Both the position numbers and the translations under genes were made by a program. The notes below the pieces were generated by a model, which saw only the letters and a list, made by a program, of their open reading frames with translations, did not search any database and was not told the origin of the DNA. DNA of 42,434 bases from Prochlorococcus sp. AG-459-E08 (GTDB lineage Bacteria; Cyanobacteriota; Cyanobacteriia; PCC-6307; Cyanobiaceae): NCBI GenBank assembly GCA_003209425.1, contig QCRB01000009.1:1-42434 (forward strand), written 5' to 3'. Below, one piece after another: positions 7,615 to 18,258 of this stretch; positions within the stretch are counted from its first letter, which is position 1; each line of letters starts with the position of its first letter.

Positions 7615-8832
7615 ATGAAAAAAAGAATCCTCACTGATCATACACTAATAATTGATGAATTAGAAAAAAGTATAAAATTTCATAATTGGAATTCTATCTT
7701 AGCTTTTTTACCCAAAGGATCATATTTGGTTGGTGGCTACATTAGGGATATTATTTTGAGAAGAGTACCTGAAAAGGTAGATGTTGATATTGTTGTACCT
7801 TTAAATGCAATTGAAATTGGGAAAAAGATTGCAGATAATATTGGATCAAAATTTATAATTTTAGATAAAAAAAGAGAAGTAATAAGAATTATTCTTAATC
7901 ATGTGCATATTGATATTGCTAATCAGGTTTCATCTACTATCGAAGGAGATTTGAGCTCTAGAGACTTTTCAATTAATTCAATTGCTTTTTTATTTGATAA
8001 AAAGTGTTTGTTTGATCCAATAAATGGCCTTAAGGATCTAAAGCTTTCTGTACTTAGAAGTCATTCTGAAATGAATTTAGTGAATGATCCTTTACGAATA
8101 TTAAGATGTTTTCGATTTGTTTCAGAATTGAATTTTAAAATTGATCTTAATTTAATTACTTTTATTAAACAAAATAAAGCGAAATTATTTCTTGTTGCCA
8201 AAGAGAGGATTAATTATGAAGTTCATAAAATAGCAAATGGGGTAAATGCTCTTGATGCGATTATGTTGATAAAAAAAATAAATATATTTGGTACTGATAA
8301 TTTATATGAAGAATCTTTTTTTTTGGATTTAGAGAAAATTAATTATGCAGAACTTAATCAGGATGAAAAAGAGAAATTTTTACCAATATTTTTTATTGCT
8401 CAAATTTTAGATGAAGCATCTCTTGAAAAATTTAAATTTAGTAAAGTGGAAATTGCAAAAACTAAATTATTACGAAAATGGCACTTTTTTTTGAAGAAAA
8501 AAAATATCACTCAGTTAAATGAATTAGATAGGTTTAAATTACATCAAGAATTAGAAATGTTTCTTCCATCTTTTATTTTTTATTTACCGCAGAATTTACG
8601 CTTCGTTTGGCTCAACAGATGGCGTGACAAAGATGATAAATTATTTCATCCCTCAAATTTAATTAATGGTGATGAAATAAAAAAAAATTTAGAAATAAAG
8701 GATGGGCCTATTTTAGGCGAGCTTTTACAACATCTTTCAAAGGAGCTTGCATATAAAAGATTGAATAATTTTGATGAAGCTATTTATAAAGCTAAACAGT
8801 GGATTAAACAAAATGCGCCAAAATGTGATTAA
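7615..8832 (+). CDS. CCA tRNA nucleotidyltransferase / poly(A) polymerase family protein
   Basis: Class II nucleotidyltransferase that adds or repairs the tRNA 3' CCA end (or, in some bacteria, only part of it). Active-site motifs: LVGGYIRD at residues 38-45 and the carboxylates Asp56 and Asp58 in KVDVDIVV. The second motif RDFSINSIAF and the RNA-binding ERINYEVHKI follow. The C-terminal half is Lys/Asn rich and poorly conserved. Length is 405 residues. Whether it is the full CCA-adding enzyme or a specialised A- or CC-adding or poly(A) enzyme cannot be told from the sequence alone. Confidence 0.85.
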   Translation: MKKRILTDHTLIIDELEKSIKFHNWNSILAFLPKGSYLVGGYIRDIILRRVPEKVDVDIVVPLNAIEIGKKIADNIGSKFIILDKKREVIRIILNHVHIDIANQVSSTIEGDLSSRDFSINSIAFLFDKKCLFDPINGLKDLKLSVLRSHSEMNLVNDPLRILRCFRFVSELNFKIDLNLITFIKQNKAKLFLVAKERINYEVHKIANGVNALDAIMLIKKINIFGTDNLYEESFFLDLEKINYAELNQDEKEKFLPIFFIAQILDEASLEKFKFSKVEIAKTKLLRKWHFFLKKKNITQLNELDRFKLHQELEMFLPSFIFYLPQNLRFVWLNRWRDKDDKLFHPSNLINGDEIKKNLEIKDGPILGELLQHLSKELAYKRLNNFDEAIYKAKQWIKQNAPKCD

Positions 8833-8856
8833 ATACACATAGCTTAGTTTTGTTTA

Positions 8857-8870
8857 GAAGTCCAGACTTC
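8857..8870 (+). repeat. Inverted repeat GAAGTC-CA-GACTTC in the leader of the RRM protein gene
   Basis: Perfect 6-base arms with a 2-base centre, readable as a 5-bp hairpin with a CCAG loop, flanked by T-rich and A-rich sequence that could lengthen the stem past one A-A mismatch. It sits in the 58-base cca/rbp gap, 20 bases before the rbp ATG. It may be a weak terminator for cca, a leader hairpin or an operator. Confidence 0.5.
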
Positions 8871-8890
8871 AAAAATCATTTTTAAAATTT

Positions 8891-9307
8891 ATGAGCATTC
8901 GTATTTACATTGGCAACTTACCACAAGGATTTAATCAAAAAGAATTTGATAATCTTTTAAAATCTGTCTCAGATAAAATAAGATTTAAAGCAGTTTTAGA
9001 TAAGGAAACAAAGGAATGCAGGGGATTTGGTTTTGCTACAACAAATAATGAAGAGAATGCTAATTTACTAATTCAAAAATTAAACGGTTTTGATTTTAAT
9101 GGTTCTAAATTAAGAGTAGAATTATCAGAAAAGAAAGATTCTTCAAATAAAAGAAATAATGGAAACTTAAATAAAAATAAAAAGAGGAAAGATTTTAAGA
9201 AAATTGTTCATAGTGATGCTCCCAATCTTGAAGCACCTGATCCAAGATGGGCTGGAGAACTGTCTAAATTAAAAGATTTGCTGGCTAATCAGAAGACACC
9301 CGCTTAG
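8891..9307 (+). CDS. Small RRM-type RNA-binding protein
   Basis: Cyanobacterial glycine-poor RNA-binding protein with a single N-terminal RNA recognition motif. RNP2 is RIYIGNLP (residues 4-11) and RNP1 is RGFGFAT (44-50). The RRM ends at about residue 81. It is followed by a Lys/Asn/Arg-rich basic linker (about 82-110) and a short tail APNLEAPDPRWAGELSKL that looks conserved. Length is 138 residues. Related cyanobacterial Rbp proteins are often cold-induced and bind mRNA. The leader has a small inverted repeat. The stop codon abuts that of crtB with no gap. Confidence 0.9.
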   Translation: MSIRIYIGNLPQGFNQKEFDNLLKSVSDKIRFKAVLDKETKECRGFGFATTNNEENANLLIQKLNGFDFNGSKLRVELSEKKDSSNKRNNGNLNKNKKRKDFKKIVHSDAPNLEAPDPRWAGELSKLKDLLANQKTPA

Positions 9308-10216
9308 TTATTTAATTCGAGAAATTAGAAATGATATAGGAATTTCAAAAGCTTTTACTGAATTTTTTACAAAAGCCCTATTGTTAAAAACATCATAATC
9401 CAACCTTTCAATAGAATCTAATATCCCTCTGTAGAGACGTAAAGATGTCCAAACAGGCCACCTTGCATCAGAAGATAACCACTTGATTCCATCTTCAGAC
9501 TTTTTAAACCAATCCCGAGCCCTTGTTAATTGAAAATTCATTAGAGCCTTCCACTGATTGTTTATTTCGCCTTTTAAAAGTTCTTCTTCAGAATAATTAA
9601 AATTTGCAATATCTTCTTGTGGTAGATAAATTCTACCTCTTTGTCTATCTTCTCCTACATCTCTCAATATATTTGTCAATTGATTGGCTATGCCTAAAGC
9701 TATAGCTGATTCTGAGGGGTCAGGCTTGGCACTCCATGGAGCTGATGTATAAGCGCTATCAATTCCCATGACGTTCTGAGTCATCAAACCAACAGTCCCT
9801 GCTACTCTATAACAATAGAGTTTCAATTCATCAAAATTTTTGTATCTAAATTTGTTAAGATCCATTCTCTGACCATCTATCATGTCTAGATAAGGTTGAA
9901 TACTTTGTGGATATTTTTCAATAGTATGTAATAGAACTGCATCCAACTCAGACTTTATATTTCCTTTAAATACATTCTTTGTGTTTTCTTCCCATGCATC
10001 TAAATTATCTGAAAGTTCATCTTGAGATTTAGTTGACGCTTCTAAACTATCCATTATTTCATCAGTTCTTCTGCACCATACATAAATAGCCCAAATAGCC
10101 TTTCTCTTTTCTAGTGGTAATAGAAGAGTCCCCAAGTAAAAGGTTTTAGCCCATTGTTGAGTTTCTTTACGGCATATCTCATATGCTTGATCTAGTTGAG
10201 AAATTGAATTTTTCAA
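9308..10216 (-). CDS. crtB: Phytoene synthase
   Basis: Condenses two geranylgeranyl-PP molecules to phytoene, the first committed carotenoid step. Both Asp-rich metal-binding motifs are present: DEIMD at residues 52-56 and DVGED near residue 190 in NILRDVGEDRQRGRIYLP. Length is 302 residues. It follows pds (crtP) by 36 bases on the same strand, so the two are very likely cotranscribed as pds-crtB, the usual cyanobacterial arrangement. Confidence 0.96.
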   Translation of the reverse strand: MKNSISQLDQAYEICRKETQQWAKTFYLGTLLLPLEKRKAIWAIYVWCRRTDEIMDSLEASTKSQDELSDNLDAWEENTKNVFKGNIKSELDAVLLHTIEKYPQSIQPYLDMIDGQRMDLNKFRYKNFDELKLYCYRVAGTVGLMTQNVMGIDSAYTSAPWSAKPDPSESAIALGIANQLTNILRDVGEDRQRGRIYLPQEDIANFNYSEEELLKGEINNQWKALMNFQLTRARDWFKKSEDGIKWLSSDARWPVWTSLRLYRGILDSIERLDYDVFNNRAFVKNSVKAFEIPISFLISRIK

Positions 10217-10252
10217 AAAGTTTTAGCTGAAATTAGGAATTTTTAAATGTTA

Positions 10253-11692
<1,440 letters not shown>

Positions 11693-11740
11693 TTAAAGTT
11701 AGAACATAATAGTTTTTTTCGTTGATTATTTTGCAAAATT

Positions 11741-12088
11741 ATGGAAAAAATGCTTTTAAAATCAACAACTCGACATGTAAGGATTTTTACTGCTGAAGTA
11801 GTTGAAGAAGAATTAAAGTTTCATCCCAACAAACTTACTCTTGATTTAGATCCCGACAATGAATTTATTTGGGAAGAAGATTCCTTAAACAAAATAAATC
11901 AAAAATTTAATGAATTAATTAAAGAAAGAGCAGGAAAGGATTTAGATGATTATGAACTCCGGAAAATAGGTTCAGAAATCGAAGGTCTAATAAAATTCTT
12001 GCTTCAAAATGGACAAATAAGCTATAACCCAGATTGTAGGGTAATGAATTATTCAATGGGTTTACCAAAGACAAATGAAGTATTGTGA
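11741..12088 (+). CDS. ndhM: NAD(P)H-quinone oxidoreductase subunit M
   Basis: Oxygenic-photosynthesis-specific hydrophilic subunit of NDH-1, located on the cytoplasmic arm. The 115-residue sequence carries the conserved [28 protein letters not shown] and [11 protein letters not shown] blocks. A possible -10, CATAAT (11705-11710), lies about 30 bases upstream. Its TGA overlaps the GTG start of the next gene by four bases (GTGA), indicating translational coupling. Confidence 0.95.
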   Translation: MEKMLLKSTTRHVRIFTAEVVEEELKFHPNKLTLDLDPDNEFIWEEDSLNKINQKFNELIKERAGKDLDDYELRKIGSEIEGLIKFLLQNGQISYNPDCRVMNYSMGLPKTNEVL

Positions 12089-12708
12089 ATAGACCACCCT
12101 CAAATAGAAGGCCAAGGAGAGGCACGAATAGAAGTTATTACTCTCCAAACCAAAGAGATGGCGATTCTTATGGACAAAGATCTAGTAGATTGCCCCCTTC
12201 TTCTGAACAAAAGATTAACTTTAGTACAGGAACTATTGCTGTTCTTGCGGGAGTTTTAATTTTAGGAGTTGGCATAGGAAGTGCGATTACCAGTACAACA
12301 GATGGCGGTCAGGGGAATATAGCTAGTCAACAACAATTAGATATGGCTGTTCCAGATCCTGAATTCTGTAGACAATGGGGGGCGAGCGCCTTTGTCATCG
12401 ATGTTGAAATGTATACGACTCTTAATCCCTCCACGAGTTTTGTCACCCAGCCAGCTCTCCAACCAGGTTGTGTAATCAGAAGAGAGAATTGGACAGTTTT
12501 ACAAAAACAAGGAGCAATTAGTAATGAAGATGTTAGAGAATGTAAGCAAAGGATGAATACTTTTGCTTACATTGGATCTATTAGAGATAAACCAATAGTT
12601 AAATGTGTTTATCAAACCGATGTAAATGAAAACAAATTCATAATTAAAGGTGATGGTCAAGCTGAAGATGGAGGAGTAGGAATTAATAAAGAAGCAATTC
12701 AGTTCTGA
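12085..12708 (+). CDS. DUF3172 family membrane-anchored protein
   Basis: Conserved cyanobacterial protein of unknown function. Residues 1-45 are Arg/Ser/Pro/Tyr rich and presumably cytoplasmic. A single hydrophobic segment at about 49-69 ([19 protein letters not shown]) anchors it. The rest forms a compact domain with four cysteines (in [24 protein letters not shown] and IVKCVYQT) that could pair on the far side of the membrane. Length is 207 residues. The start is GTG, overlapping the ndhM stop by four bases, so it is made together with NdhM. Its role is unknown to me. Confidence 0.85.
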   Translation: MNRPPSNRRPRRGTNRSYYSPNQRDGDSYGQRSSRLPPSSEQKINFSTGTIAVLAGVLILGVGIGSAITSTTDGGQGNIASQQQLDMAVPDPEFCRQWGASAFVIDVEMYTTLNPSTSFVTQPALQPGCVIRRENWTVLQKQGAISNEDVRECKQRMNTFAYIGSIRDKPIVKCVYQTDVNENKFIIKGDGQAEDGGVGINKEAIQF

Positions 12709-12714
12709 TAAATT

Positions 12715-13659
12715 TTAAATTTGCCTTAATGGACTTTCTAAACTAGCGAATTGTGGCAAAATATTTTTCTTAAATTCTTCTGATGCTCTAGAAGTATATC
12801 TTGATGGATTAGTAATTAATTTAAGTTCTCTTTTAACCTCTAAGTCAGCAACGAATGCTTTATGGATAGTTCCAGCGGCTAATTCTCTTTCAATAGAAAC
12901 AACCGGTAAAAAGGAAGCTCCTAGACCTGATTGAACTGCATTCTTTATTGCTTCAAGAGAGTTAAGTTCCATCTCAATTTTTAATCTTTGAATATCAAGT
13001 CCAGAATCTTGAAGAAGTTTATCAACAACTTTTCTGGTTGTGGATTGAGAGTCTAATGTCACAAAATTTAATTTGTATAAGTCTTCTTTTAATAGTTCTT
13101 TTTTGTGAGAAAGTTGGTGTTTAGATGGTAAAACTAGCGCTAATTCATCTGTTGCATAGGGAATTATTTGAAGTAAATTTTCTAAATCGTTAGGTAATTG
13201 TCCTCCAATAATGGCTAAGTCAATTTGTCCATTTGCAACACTCCAGCCAGTTCTTCTAGTACTGTGAACTTGAAGTTGAACGGATACATCAGGATATTTT
13301 TGTCTGAATAGTCCTATCATTCTTGGCATTAAATAAGTTCCAGTTGTTTGACTGGCGCCAATAACAAGTGTTCCACCTTTTAAATTATTTAAATCTTCAA
13401 TTGCTTTGCAAGCTTCATCGCATTGATTTAAAATTCGTTCACAATATTCAAGAAGCAATCTGCCTGCCTCAGTCAAAAGGGCTTTTCTTCCACCTCTGTC
13501 GAAAATTGTGATTTCAAGTTGTTTTTCTAGATTTTGAATTTGTAAACTAACAGCAGGTTGGGTTACATACAACAGGTCTGCTGCTTTTTTAAAACTTCCT
13601 TGAGCTGCTATAGCTTTTAGTATTCTTAATTGGTCGAGAGTAAATGGTAATTCTGGCAT
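12715..13659 (-). CDS. rbcR: LysR-family regulator RbcR (NdhR/Ycf30 group)
   Basis: Transcription activator of Rubisco and carbon-assimilation genes in cyanobacteria and red-lineage plastids. The N-terminal winged HTH (residues about 6-65, [20 protein letters not shown] and [15 protein letters not shown]) is followed by a periplasmic-binding-protein-like effector domain from about 90 to 300. Length is 314 residues. The effector domain matches RbcR rather than CysB/CbbR in my recollection. It diverges from the Z-ISO-like gene, and the 83-base gap holds two inverted repeats that could be its operators. Confidence 0.88.
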   Translation of the reverse strand: MPELPFTLDQLRILKAIAAQGSFKKAADLLYVTQPAVSLQIQNLEKQLEITIFDRGGRKALLTEAGRLLLEYCERILNQCDEACKAIEDLNNLKGGTLVIGASQTTGTYLMPRMIGLFRQKYPDVSVQLQVHSTRRTGWSVANGQIDLAIIGGQLPNDLENLLQIIPYATDELALVLPSKHQLSHKKELLKEDLYKLNFVTLDSQSTTRKVVDKLLQDSGLDIQRLKIEMELNSLEAIKNAVQSGLGASFLPVVSIERELAAGTIHKAFVADLEVKRELKLITNPSRYTSRASEEFKKNILPQFASLESPLRQI

Positions 13660-13672
13660 TTATGATGCCTAC

Positions 13673-13686
13673 AATTACTTATAATT
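13673..13686. repeat. Inverted repeat AATTA-N4-TAATT between rbcR and the Z-ISO-like gene
   Basis: Perfect 5-base arms AATTA (13673-13677) and TAATT (13682-13686). Such AT-rich dyads can occur by chance, but this lies 14 bases upstream of the rbcR start, where LysR-type regulators usually bind for autoregulation. ATTA/TAAT half-sites resemble those I recall for RbcR, but the spacing differs. Confidence 0.4.
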
Positions 13687-13687
13687 C

Positions 13688-13705
13688 TAATGCTTTGGGG
13701 CATTA
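13688..13705. repeat. Inverted repeat TAATGC-N6-GCATTA between rbcR and the Z-ISO-like gene
   Basis: Perfect 6-base arms with a G-rich centre, adjacent to the previous dyad. The same arms recur downstream of ndhD with a longer spacer. It is a candidate operator for the divergent genes. Confidence 0.5.
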
Positions 13706-13742
13706 TTGTTAAGAACAAAAATTATTTAAAAAATTTAAATCT

Positions 13743-14471
13743 ATGGAGACTCATAAAACTTCTCTAGTAATCTTATTATTAATTTTGATTTTTGCGGTAA
13801 TTCATAGTGGTGGAGCTGCTTTAAGAATCAAAGCTGAATCAATTATGGGACCAAGATTATGGAGGTTATGTTTTGTTTTTTTAAGTTTGCCATCAGCAGT
13901 TATCTTAATTAGTTATTTTTTAGCTCATAGATATGATGGAATACGATTATGGAATATTCAAGGCAATAATTTCGTTTTTATAATAGTTTGGCTTTTAACT
14001 GCAATAAGTTTTTTATTTTTATATCCCGCTACTTATAATTTGCTAGAAATTCCATCGGTTTTAAAACCTAAAGTGAGAATTTACGGAACCGGGATAATGA
14101 GAATCACAAGACATCCTCAAGCATTTGGTCAAATGATTTGGTGTATTGCACATACTTTATGGATTGGTACTTCATTCACATTAATAACTTCTATTGGCTT
14201 AATTTTGCATCACCTTTTTGCAATCTGGCATGGGGATAAGAGATTAGCCCATAGATTTGGAGAGGAATTTGAAAAATTTAAAAATAATACTTCCATAATC
14301 CCCTTTAAGGCAATACTTGAAGGAAGACAAGAATTGAAAATTAAAGAATTTTTTAGGTTATCTCAACTTGGCATATTGATTGCAATAGGTGTACTTTGGT
14401 GGTCCCATCAGTATATAAATATTGCTGTTAAAACATTTAATTCATCATTTTTGTCGGAATTTTTCAATTGA
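13743..14471 (+). CDS. NnrU/Z-ISO family membrane protein, probable 15-cis-zeta-carotene isomerase
   Basis: Integral membrane protein of 242 residues with about six hydrophobic segments, two at the N-terminus (residues 6-25 and 40-60). The family signature RITRHPQAFGQMIW and the His-rich LHHLFAIWHGDKRLAHRFG are present; Z-ISO binds heme b through histidines, and NnrU is its bacterial relative. Between CrtP and CrtQ, cyanobacteria need isomerisation of the 15-cis bond, and crtB/crtP lie 3.5 kb away. The assignment rests on family membership and context. The bacterial NnrU role in denitrification is implausible here. ndhF follows after 31 bases. Confidence 0.7.
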   Translation: METHKTSLVILLLILIFAVIHSGGAALRIKAESIMGPRLWRLCFVFLSLPSAVILISYFLAHRYDGIRLWNIQGNNFVFIIVWLLTAISFLFLYPATYNLLEIPSVLKPKVRIYGTGIMRITRHPQAFGQMIWCIAHTLWIGTSFTLITSIGLILHHLFAIWHGDKRLAHRFGEEFEKFKNNTSIIPFKAILEGRQELKIKEFFRLSQLGILIAIGVLWWSHQYINIAVKTFNSSFLSEFFN

Positions 14472-14502
14472 CAGTTTAAAATCAATATAAAATCTTTAAA
14501 AA

Positions 14503-16524
14503 ATGCCTCAAGCTTCAGAAATTGCCTGGATAATTCCTGTTTTCCCACTTATTGGAGCAGTGCTTTCTGGTTTAGGATTAATAAGTATTAATAAGAAAAT
14601 TAATAATTCTAGAGAAATTGTGTCTGTAGGTTTGATTTCTTTCGTTGGTATATCTGCGGTAATTAGTTACAAAGCTTTGATTGAACAAGTTAATGGTTAT
14701 GAATCAGTAGAAAAATTATTTGTATGGGCTAACGCTGGGGATTTCACAATTCCAATGGGTTTTGTCCTTGACCCTTTGGGTAGTGTAATGCTTGCTTTAG
14801 TTACCACAATAACTTTACTGGTAATGATTTACTCTCATGGTTATATGGAGCATGATAAGGGTTATGTCAGATTTTTTACATATTTAGCATTATTCAGTAG
14901 TTCAATGATGGGATTAATAGTTAGTCCAAATTTATTAGAAATTTACGTTTTTTGGGAATTAGTTGGAATGTGTTCTTACTTATTGGTTGGTTTTTGGTAC
15001 GACAGAGATGGTGCTGCCCACGCTGCACAAAAAGCATTTGTTGTTAATAGAGTTGGAGACTTTGGTTTATTATTGGGCATTCTTGGTTTATTTTGGGCTA
15101 CTAATAGTTTTGATTTTAATGAAATAGCTACTGGAATTTCGCAATCAATATCTGATCATTCAATACCAATTTGGGCTGCTTTACTCCTTTGTTTTTTAGT
15201 TTTCTTAGGGCCAATGGCAAAATCCGCCCAGTTTCCTCTTCACGTTTGGTTGCCTGATGCCATGGAAGGTCCGACGCCGATTTCTGCACTTATCCATGCG
15301 GCTACAATGGTTGCAGCAGGAATATTTCTAGTAGCTAGGCTGCAACCTTTGTATTCAATATTTCCTTCTATTCAGTTCATTATTGCTTTAGTTGGAACCA
15401 TTACTTGTTTTTTAGGCGCTTCTATAGCTTTGACACAAATGGATTTAAAAAAAGGTTTAGCTTACAGTACTGTTTCACAACTTGGATATATGATGCTAGC
15501 GATGGGCTGTGGAGCTCCAATAGCAGGCATTTTTCATTTGGTTACTCATGCATGCTTTAAAGCAATGCTATTTTTAGGATCTGGTTCTGTTATACATGCA
15601 ATGGAAGAAGTCGTTGGTCATCAGCCTGTGTTAGCTCAAGATATGAGATTAATGGGCGGTTTAAGAAAAAAAATGCCATATACATCTGCTACTTTCTTAA
15701 TAGGTTGTATAGCAATTAGTGGTATTCCACCATTGGCAGGTTTTTGGAGTAAAGATGAGATACTAGGAAATGCATTTATATCATTCCCAGCTTTCTGGTT
15801 TATAGGACTTTTAACCGCTGGCATGACTGCTTTTTATATGTTTAGACTTTATTTCTTGACATTTGAAGGTGATTTTAGAGGGGATAATAAAGAATTGCAA
15901 AAAGAGCTTTTAATCGCTTCTAAATTAAAACTAGATGAAGAAAATGAAGAAGTGCATGAAGAACATGGCTCTATTCATGAGTCTCCCTGGTCAATGACAT
16001 TTCCCTTGGTATTTCTAGCTATCCCCTCCGTAATTATAGGTTTTATGGGACTTCCATGGGATAGTAAAATTGCCAATTTACTGGATCCTGAAGAAGCAGA
16101 AATTGCTGGTAAAGCATTCGAATTAAAAGAATTTTTACCATTAGCAATAGCATCAGTTCTTATTGCATCAGCTGGGATTATTATTGCTTATCAGGCATAT
16201 TTTGCGAAAAAAATTAACTTGTCAGTTTTATTTGCCGAAAAGTTTCCTACTATTAATCAATTTTTATCAAATAAATGGTATCTAGACGATATCAATGAAA
16301 AACTTTTTGTTAAGGGTAGTAGAAAACTTGCTAAAGAAGTTTTAGAAGTTGATTCTAAGGTCGTTGATGGCGTAGTAAATCTGACAGGACTTGTAACTTT
16401 AGGAAGCGGAGAAGGTTTAAAATATTTTGAAACTGGTAGAGCTCAATTTTATGCGCTTATTGTTTTTGGAGGGGTAATTCTATTAGTTGCTATATTTGGT
16501 TTTCAATCTCCACAAGTAACTTAA
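14503..16524 (+). CDS. ndhF: NAD(P)H-quinone oxidoreductase subunit 5 (NdhF, NDH-1L type)
   Basis: Proton-pumping antiporter-like subunit at the distal end of the NDH-1 membrane arm. It has about 16 transmembrane segments, with the antiporter signatures FWELVGMCSYLLVGFWYDR, FPLHVWLPDAMEGPTP and ALIHAATMVAAGIFL. An acidic, His-containing hydrophilic loop lies at about residues 480-495. A long lateral helix near the C-terminus is followed by a last membrane segment. Length is 673 residues. Only one ndhF is seen, placed beside ndhD; it is the respiratory/cyclic type by inference, because Prochlorococcus is thought to lack the CO2-uptake NDH forms. Confidence 0.95.
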   Translation: MPQASEIAWIIPVFPLIGAVLSGLGLISINKKINNSREIVSVGLISFVGISAVISYKALIEQVNGYESVEKLFVWANAGDFTIPMGFVLDPLGSVMLALVTTITLLVMIYSHGYMEHDKGYVRFFTYLALFSSSMMGLIVSPNLLEIYVFWELVGMCSYLLVGFWYDRDGAAHAAQKAFVVNRVGDFGLLLGILGLFWATNSFDFNEIATGISQSISDHSIPIWAALLLCFLVFLGPMAKSAQFPLHVWLPDAMEGPTPISALIHAATMVAAGIFLVARLQPLYSIFPSIQFIIALVGTITCFLGASIALTQMDLKKGLAYSTVSQLGYMMLAMGCGAPIAGIFHLVTHACFKAMLFLGSGSVIHAMEEVVGHQPVLAQDMRLMGGLRKKMPYTSATFLIGCIAISGIPPLAGFWSKDEILGNAFISFPAFWFIGLLTAGMTAFYMFRLYFLTFEGDFRGDNKELQKELLIASKLKLDEENEEVHEEHGSIHESPWSMTFPLVFLAIPSVIIGFMGLPWDSKIANLLDPEEAEIAGKAFELKEFLPLAIASVLIASAGIIIAYQAYFAKKINLSVLFAEKFPTINQFLSNKWYLDDINEKLFVKGSRKLAKEVLEVDSKVVDGVVNLTGLVTLGSGEGLKYFETGRAQFYALIVFGGVILLVAIFGFQSPQVT

Positions 16525-16609
16525 TTACAATTGTGTGTCTTCACTGTCCATTAGGGTGAAAAAATACAGATAATTTCTAAACTTTGTTTAAGATAAACTT
16601 CTTATTAAA

Positions 16610-18250
16610 TTGAGTAATTATTTTTTTATACATTTTGCGACACAATTGTTGGGAACTTTGGGAGCTGGATTGTCTAATGTTCCTTGGCTATCTGCCTCAA
16701 TTTTGTTCCCAATTGGTAGTGCGTTTGTGATACCTTTTTTCCCAGATAAAGGAGATGGGAAAGAGGTTAGGTGGTTTGCATTATCTATTGCATTAATAAC
16801 TTTTTTAATAACTGTAGGTTCATATATAAATGGCTTTGATATTAATGATGAAAATGTTCAACTGAAAGAAAATATTAGTTGGCTCCCTGATTTAGGTCTT
16901 ACTTGGTCTGTTGGAGCTGATGGCATTTCGATGCCCTTAATATTATTAACTAGTTTTATCACTGCATTAGCAGTGCTAGCTGCATGGCCTGTTAAGTTCA
17001 AACCAAAATTATTTTTCTTTTTGATATTGGTCATGGATGGTGGACAAATCGCTGTATTTGCAGTTCAAGATATGCTTTTATTTTTTCTAACTTGGGAACT
17101 TGAGTTGATTCCCGTATATTTACTTTTAGCTATATGGGGTGGCAAAAATAGACAATATGCAGCAACAAAATTCATAATTTATACAGCTGGCAGTTCCATA
17201 TTTATTCTCATAGCAGCACTAGCAATGGGTTTCTACGGTACTGAAATTCCTAACTTTGAGTTTTCTCATTTGGCAGCGCAAGACTTTAGTCAAAAATTCC
17301 AAATATTCTGTTACGTTGGCCTTTTAGTTGCATTTGGAGTCAAACTCCCAATAGTGCCACTTCATACTTGGCTTCCTGATGCCCATGGAGAGGCTACAGC
17401 TCCCGTTCACATGCTTTTAGCTGGAATTTTATTAAAGATGGGAGGATATGCTCTTCTGAGGTTCAATGCTCAATTATTACCTGTTGCTCATGCTCAATTT
17501 GCTCCATTATTGATAGTTTTGGGAGTAGTAAATATAATTTATGCCGCATTAACTTCTTTTGCACAAAGAAATCTAAAAAGAAAAATAGCATACAGTTCCA
17601 TAAGTCATATGGGTTTTGTTCTAATTGGAATAGGGAGTTTTAGTAGCCTTGGAACAAGTGGTGCAATGCTACAAATGGTTAGTCATGGATTGATTGGAGC
17701 TAGCTTATTTTTTCTTGTTGGAGCTACCTATGACAGAACAAAGACTCTTAAACTTGATGAAATGAGTGGTGTAGGACAAAAAATGAGAATTATGTTTGCC
17801 TTGTGGACTGCTTGCTCCCTTGCTTCACTTGCTTTGCCAGGTATGAGTGGATTTGTTTCTGAATTGATGGTATTCACTGGTTTTGTTACAGATGAAGTTT
17901 ATACACTCCCGTTTAGGGTAGTTATGGCCTCTTTAGCGGCTATAGGAGTAATACTTACTCCTATTTATCTTCTCTCAATGTTAAGAGAAATTTTCTTTGG
18001 AAAAGAAAATCCTAAATTAACCGAAGAACGAAAACTTATCGACGCAGAACCGAGAGAAGTTTATATTATCGCTTGTTTACTTTTGCCTATAATTGGAATT
18101 GGTTTATACCCAAGATTGGTTACTGAAAGTTATCTTGCATCTATTAATAATTTAGTTGATAGAGATTTAACTGCAGTTAAAAGTGCTGTGAAAACAAATA
18201 TTTTTTCAGGAACTAAAAAAAATGAAATCTTAAAAGCTCCAACAATATAA
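16610..18250 (+). CDS. ndhD: NAD(P)H-quinone oxidoreductase subunit 4 (NdhD)
   Basis: Second antiporter-like proton-pumping subunit of NDH-1, homologous to NuoM. Key signatures are FFLTWELELIPVYLLLAIWG, LHTWLPDAHGEATAPVHMLL and AYSSISHMGFVLIGIG. There are about 14 transmembrane segments; length is 546 residues. The start is TTG at 16610; there is no ATG before the first conserved helix. The 85-base gap after ndhF contains a weak TTCAC/GTGAA dyad, but the genes are probably one transcription unit. An inverted repeat follows the stop codon. Confidence 0.95.
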   Translation: MSNYFFIHFATQLLGTLGAGLSNVPWLSASILFPIGSAFVIPFFPDKGDGKEVRWFALSIALITFLITVGSYINGFDINDENVQLKENISWLPDLGLTWSVGADGISMPLILLTSFITALAVLAAWPVKFKPKLFFFLILVMDGGQIAVFAVQDMLLFFLTWELELIPVYLLLAIWGGKNRQYAATKFIIYTAGSSIFILIAALAMGFYGTEIPNFEFSHLAAQDFSQKFQIFCYVGLLVAFGVKLPIVPLHTWLPDAHGEATAPVHMLLAGILLKMGGYALLRFNAQLLPVAHAQFAPLLIVLGVVNIIYAALTSFAQRNLKRKIAYSSISHMGFVLIGIGSFSSLGTSGAMLQMVSHGLIGASLFFLVGATYDRTKTLKLDEMSGVGQKMRIMFALWTACSLASLALPGMSGFVSELMVFTGFVTDEVYTLPFRVVMASLAAIGVILTPIYLLSMLREIFFGKENPKLTEERKLIDAEPREVYIIACLLLPIIGIGLYPRLVTESYLASINNLVDRDLTAVKSAVKTNIFSGTKKNEILKAPTI

Positions 18251-18258
18251 TTTTTAAA

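Noticed and set aside
7611-7616. TATAAT overlapping the cca start codon
   Set aside because: As a -10 it would start transcription inside the coding region, past the only good start codon, so it is most likely a coincidence of the AT-rich start region.
16540-16560. TTCAC/GTGAA dyad in the ndhF-ndhD gap
   Set aside because: Only five paired bases with an 11-base loop and no T-run; too weak to call a terminator or operator.
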